Below are positions 24,441 through 27,293 of a stretch of 27,293 bases of DNA, piece by piece. Source of the DNA: UMGS1649 sp045611765 (GTDB taxonomy: Bacteria > Bacillota > Clostridia > TANB77 > CAG-465); NCBI GenBank assembly GCA_045611765.1, contig JAZKXT010000001.1, positions 1-27,293 of the forward strand, in the 5' to 3' direction. Position 1 is the first letter of the stretch, and every line of letters begins with the position of its first letter. A program made the position numbers and the translations under genes. The notes beneath the pieces were generated by a model. It ran no database searches, was not told the DNA's origin, and saw nothing but the letters and a program-made list of their open reading frames with translations.

Positions 24441-24506
24441 ATTAAGTCTCCCTTCGTAATCCACCAAATTTGAAATTTTTCGTTTTTTAAAGAATATAAC
24501 AAAAAT

Positions 24507-24535
24507 ATTTTAACACAATTTAGCGTTTTTGTCAA
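24507..24535 (-). promoter_or_regulatory. Promoter of the unknown 177-residue gene
   Basis: Perfect TTGACA (24535-24530), 17-nt spacer, TAAAAT (24512-24507) on the minus strand. Confidence 0.65.
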
Positions 24536-24655
24536 ATATGCCAGACTTTTAAAGGTATTAGACCACGTCATTTAGTAAATTTAACTGTCCATGATATTTA
24601 TTGTAATATTTTTATTTTTTCTACCCATACTATTCTTAAAAGAAAGGAAATATTT

Positions 24656-25243
24656 ATGAATATGTACACAGATTCAACACAGGTATCAAACGCTGTTAAG
24701 ACAATACCAACTAAATTAAATGATATTATTTCAACCATTATGTCTAAAGTTTCTCAACTTTTAGATACCCCCACGTCACAAGAAATACAAAAAATAGATT
24801 GGTCTAGCATTGCAACTGTTTTGGGCACAATTTCCATATTTTTAATACTTGCGATTATATTTTGTATAATGTTATATATACTAAAGTCTGTCGGAATTTA
24901 TACTATGGCAAAAAAAGAAGGTAAAGATTTTGCTTGGCTTGCATTTGTACCATTTGGTTGCCTATTTATATATGGACTCATACTTGGTAAAACAAAAATC
25001 TTTGGGGTAGAAGTCGAACACGCCGAATTCGTACTGCCAATACTTTTCGCCTCATCATACCTTCCATTTGTTGGACCAATTTCAACCATACTGTTTATTT
25101 TAGCATACTTTGCTATATTATATAAAATATATCAATCGAGAACACCCAATTTTGCTGTAGTTTTACTACTACTTAGCATTATTGTACCTATAGCTTCTCC
25201 TATAATTTTATTTGCAATAAGGAAAAACAACGTGGAACATTAG
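24656..25243 (+). CDS. Multi-pass membrane protein of unknown function
   Basis: A 195-residue protein. The first 50 residues are polar and probably helical. One hydrophobic segment follows (about 53-80), then the stretch YTMAKKEGKDFAWLAFVPFG, which recurs in many small clostridial membrane proteins of unknown role, then three or more further hydrophobic segments. The basic end RKNN suggests a cytoplasmic C terminus. AAAGGA precedes the ATG. GC content is low, like the core genes, in contrast to the two genes flanking it. It is a single gene with a terminator overlapping its stop codon. I see no clear promoter. Confidence 0.75.
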   Translation: MNMYTDSTQVSNAVKTIPTKLNDIISTIMSKVSQLLDTPTSQEIQKIDWSSIATVLGTISIFLILAIIFCIMLYILKSVGIYTMAKKEGKDFAWLAFVPFGCLFIYGLILGKTKIFGVEVEHAEFVLPILFASSYLPFVGPISTILFILAYFAILYKIYQSRTPNFAVVLLLLSIIVPIASPIILFAIRKNNVEH

Positions 25244-25259
25244 TACCACGTTGTTTTTT
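25226..25259. terminator. Bidirectional terminator overlapping the membrane protein stop codon
   Basis: AACAACGTGG (25226-25235) pairs perfectly with CCACGTTGTT (25246-25255), followed by a T run on the plus strand and TTTTT on the minus strand. The TAG stop codon is in the loop. Confidence 0.9.
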
Positions 25260-25278
25260 CTTTTGGTTTGGAGATATT

Positions 25279-25530
25279 TTAACTAACGTATCTCGCCTTG
25301 TATCTTGCAAAGAGTGTATCAACCTTCGAAGTCTCGCTACCTCCAGCCAAGTAACACAACAGTCTACCCAAATTGCCGAAAGCTAAAATTTCGCGGCCAT
25401 CAACGGATATTGTGCCTGTATTCTTTCTGTAGTCAAGCCGAATTGTACGTCCCTTATGCTCACGATACAAATCGTCCATCTCCCGCTGCACTTCAGCAGC
25501 CTCTTTTGACATTGTAATAACCTTTGCCAT
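25279..25530 (-). CDS. Small hypothetical protein, GC-rich, probably acquired
   Basis: An 83-residue protein that I do not recognise. The N-terminal half is a charged helix (SKEAAEVQREMDDLYREHKG); the rest looks like a small beta-plus-alpha unit with GRTIRLDYRKNTGTISVDGR and a C-terminal KVDTLFARYKARYVS. There is no membrane segment. GGAGGG lies 6 nt before the ATG, and a promoter is present at 25583-25611, so it is likely a real gene. GC reaches 50 percent in 25441-25500, far above the window average, as in the gene at 23907-24440. It sits between a terminator and the tuf terminator. Confidence 0.75.
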   Translation of the reverse strand: MAKVITMSKEAAEVQREMDDLYREHKGRTIRLDYRKNTGTISVDGREILAFGNLGRLLCYLAGGSETSKVDTLFARYKARYVS

Positions 25531-25582
25531 TTCTTACCCTCCAAAATTTTAGAAAATATTTTTTATGGTTTCCCATATACAT

Positions 25583-25611
25583 ATTATACCATATTTTTGT
25601 TTAAAAAACAA
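25583..25611 (-). promoter_or_regulatory. Promoter of the small GC-rich gene
   Basis: TTGTTT (25611-25606), 17-nt spacer ending TGG, perfect TATAAT (25588-25583) on the minus strand: an extended -10 promoter. The leader is about 45 nt. Confidence 0.65.
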
Positions 25612-25655
25612 GTTCTTTAGATGTATTATGTAAACGCAGTTTTTTCACCCCTAAC

Positions 25656-25682
25656 ATAAAAAGCGACCCACAAAAGGGTCGC
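25656..25682 (-). terminator. tuf terminator
   Basis: GCGACCC pairs with GGGTCGC (25682-25676 with 25669-25663) around a 6-nt loop, followed by TTTTT on the minus strand. Confidence 0.92.
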
Positions 25683-25700
25683 CATATATAACATATATAA

Positions 25701-26903
25701 TTAAGCAATTATGTTAGATACTGATCCTGAACCAACTGTTCTACCACCTTCACGGATAGCAAATTTAAGTCCTTTTTCAATAGCTATTGGAGTTATTAAC
25801 TTAATTTTCATTGTTACGTTATCTCCTGGCATAACCATTTCTTTATCCTTAGGAAGGTCGATTATACCTGTAACGTCTGTTGTTCTGAAATAGAATTGTG
25901 GTCTGTATCCGTTAAAGAATGGAGTATGTCTTCCACCTTCTTCTTTAGTTAGGATATAAACTTCAGCTTCAAATTCAGTGTGAGGTGTTATAGAACCTGG
26001 TTTAGCAAGAACTTGACCTCTTTCAACTTCATTTCTTTGAATTCCTCTTAATAGAACACCTGCATTGTCTCCGCATTCAGCGCTATCTAGAGATTTTCTG
26101 AACATTTCTATACCAGTAACAACTGTTTTCTTAGATTCGTCAGCAAGACCAACTATTTCAACTTCGTCACCAACTTTTAATGTTCCTCTTTCAACTCTAC
26201 CAGTAACAACTGTTCCACGTCCTGTAATTGTGAATACGTCCTCGATAGGCATTAAGAAAGGTTTATCTGTATCTCTTTCTGGATCTGGGATAAAGCTATC
26301 TACTGCATCTAATAATTCTTTTATTGGAGCGTATTCTGGAGCGTTAGGATCTGTTGATGTAGATTCAAGAACTTTAAGAGCTGAACCTTTAACGATTGGA
26401 GTATCATCTCCAGGGAATTCGTATTTGCTTAATAGATCTCTAATATCCATTTCAACTAATTCTAATAATTCTTCATCATCAACTTGGTCACATTTGTTCA
26501 TAAATACTACGATGTAAGGAACACCAACTTGTCTAGCAAGTAGTATGTGTTCTTTAGTTTGTGGCATTGGACCATCAGCGGCAGAGACAACAAGTATTGC
26601 ACCATCCATTTGTGCAGCACCAGTTATCATGTTTTTAACATAGTCTGCGTGTCCTGGACAGTCAACGTGTGCATAGTGTCTGTTAGCTGTTTCGTATTCA
26701 ACGTGAGAAGTAGAAATTGTGATTCCTCTTGCTCTTTCTTCTGGAGCGTTATCTATTTGATCATATGCTTTAAATTCAGCTCCATTGTTTAATGCTGCTA
26801 CTTTAGTTATAGCTGCTGTTAATGTTGTTTTACCATGGTCAACGTGACCGATTGTTCCAACATTACAATGTGGTTTTGTTCTTTCGAACTTAGCTTTTGC
26901 CAT
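25701..26903 (-). CDS. tuf: Elongation factor Tu
   Basis: A 400-residue EF-Tu, the GTPase that brings aminoacyl-tRNA to the ribosome. The P-loop is GHVDHGKT at 19-26. The switch region reads ERARGITISTSHVEYET, followed by DCPGHADY and MNKCD for G3 and G4. Domains II and III are complete (FTITGRGTVVTGRVERG; the C terminus GGRTVGSGSVSNIIA is canonical). AAGGAGG precedes the ATG. It lies downstream of fusA in the usual str-operon order but with a 128-bp gap that holds its own promoter and a large inverted repeat. Confidence 0.99.
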   Translation of the reverse strand: MAKAKFERTKPHCNVGTIGHVDHGKTTLTAAITKVAALNNGAEFKAYDQIDNAPEERARGITISTSHVEYETANRHYAHVDCPGHADYVKNMITGAAQMDGAILVVSAADGPMPQTKEHILLARQVGVPYIVVFMNKCDQVDDEELLELVEMDIRDLLSKYEFPGDDTPIVKGSALKVLESTSTDPNAPEYAPIKELLDAVDSFIPDPERDTDKPFLMPIEDVFTITGRGTVVTGRVERGTLKVGDEVEIVGLADESKKTVVTGIEMFRKSLDSAECGDNAGVLLRGIQRNEVERGQVLAKPGSITPHTEFEAEVYILTKEEGGRHTPFFNGYRPQFYFRTTDVTGIIDLPKDKEMVMPGDNVTMKIKLITPIAIEKGLKFAIREGGRTVGSGSVSNIIA

Positions 26904-26938
26904 TTTAAATTCCTCCTTATTTTAAAATATATTTTATA

Positions 26939-27007
26939 CGATTAATGCTTGCACATTATTTGCTTGTATTGTACTACAATATGCAAAGTTTTGCAAGTCA
27001 TTAATCG
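26939..27007. repeat. 69-bp quasi-palindrome in the fusA-tuf gap
   Basis: Nested inverted repeats share a centre near 26973: CGATTAATG/CATTAATCG (26939-26947 and 26999-27007), CTTGCA/TGCAAG (26948-26953 and 26992-26997), TTTGC/GCAAA (26959-26963 and 26983-26987) and TATTGTA/TACAATA (26967-26973 and 26975-26981). The whole segment can fold as one long interrupted hairpin and contains the tuf promoter. Confidence 0.8.
26968..26996 (-). promoter_or_regulatory. tuf promoter
   Basis: TTGCAA (26996-26991), 17-nt spacer, TACAAT (26973-26968) on the minus strand. It lies wholly inside the quasi-palindrome. Confidence 0.6.
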
Positions 27008-27031
27008 CTTTTTTTAATTTTTTATGTACAA

Positions 27032-27293
27032 TTAGTCTTCTCTTTTAGCTCTTGCGCCAACGATAGCTTCATGTACAGATTTTGGAACTTCTTCATAATG
27101 ACTTGGTTCCATTGAGTAAACACCTCTACCTTGAGTTTTACTTCTTAGGTCTGTTGCGTATCCGAACATTTCAGATAATGGTACAAATGAGTGGATTGTT
27201 TGAGTTCCAGCATCTGCTTCCATTCCTTCTAGTCTTCCACGTCTTGAGTTGATGTCACCTATAACATCACCCATGTATTCTTCAGGAACTATT
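27032..27293 (-). CDS. fusA: Elongation factor G, C-terminal end (cut by window)
   Basis: The frame is open from the right window edge to the stop at 27032, giving about 86 residues. It begins IVPEEYMGDVIGDINSRRGR and continues with EADAGTQTIHSFVPLSEMFG and YATDLRSKTQGRGVYSMEPS, which is the conserved domain V and C terminus of the translocase EF-G. Only the C-terminal end lies in this window, so nothing can be said about its GTPase domain. It is upstream of tuf, as in the str operon. Confidence 0.97.
   Translation of the reverse strand, partial: IVPEEYMGDVIGDINSRRGRLEGMEADAGTQTIHSFVPLSEMFGYATDLRSKTQGRGVYSMEPSHYEEVPKSVHEAIVGARAKRED

Noticed and set aside
1..27293. CRISPR array, insertion sequence, prophage or toxin-antitoxin locus
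   Set aside because: No regularly spaced repeats, no transposase or integrase, and no recognisable toxin or antitoxin pair were seen on either strand.

Overview
The window comes from a low-GC, spore-forming Gram-positive bacterium, most likely an uncultured member of the Clostridia. The evidence is an alpha/beta-type small acid-soluble spore protein, a PolC-type replicative polymerase, a FapR-type lipid regulator, purine-rich Shine-Dalgarno sites on almost every gene and an AT-rich background. Most of it is core chromosome coded on the minus strand; four genes lie on the plus strand.

Layout. 1-889: 5' part of a secreted Ig-like repeat protein, whose sequence is corrupted by a DNBSEQ/MGI library adapter plus a duplicated 93-bp insert. 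1104-2470 (plus): spore protein and a Na+/Ca2+ exchanger-like carrier. 2511-9987 (minus): a short hibernation factor and the frr-cdsA-rseP-polC cluster (ribosome recycling, CDP-diacylglycerol synthesis, site-2 protease, replication), without the uppS and dxr genes often found there. 10117-12655: a divergent pair, a pilin-like surface protein and a D,D-carboxypeptidase. 12745-14239: rpsB-tsf, with a folded leader and a good promoter. 14387-14873 (plus): a non-coding transcription unit with a perfect consensus promoter, consecutive helices and an intrinsic terminator; I do not recognise the RNA. 14965-19073: rarA, DUF5711-like, CvpA and LCP genes as one operon. 19166-21766: rnc, a radical SAM gene and a YitT-family gene. 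21894-23778: fapR-plsX-acpP, the malonyl-CoA-controlled lipid operon. 23907-25530: three genes of unknown function, two of them clearly richer in GC than the rest. 25701-27293: tuf and the 3' end of fusA, separated by a 69-bp quasi-palindrome that contains the tuf promoter.

Functionally the window combines translation (rpsB, tsf, frr, tuf, fusA, hpf), envelope and lipid synthesis (cdsA, plsX, acpP, fapR, LCP, D,D-carboxypeptidase), genome maintenance (polC, rarA) and RNA processing (rnc). The most interesting biological item is the unassigned RNA of about 450 nt divergent from rpsB. The most important practical item is the adapter chimera at 48-317: it keeps the reading frame open and would pass unnoticed in a gene call.
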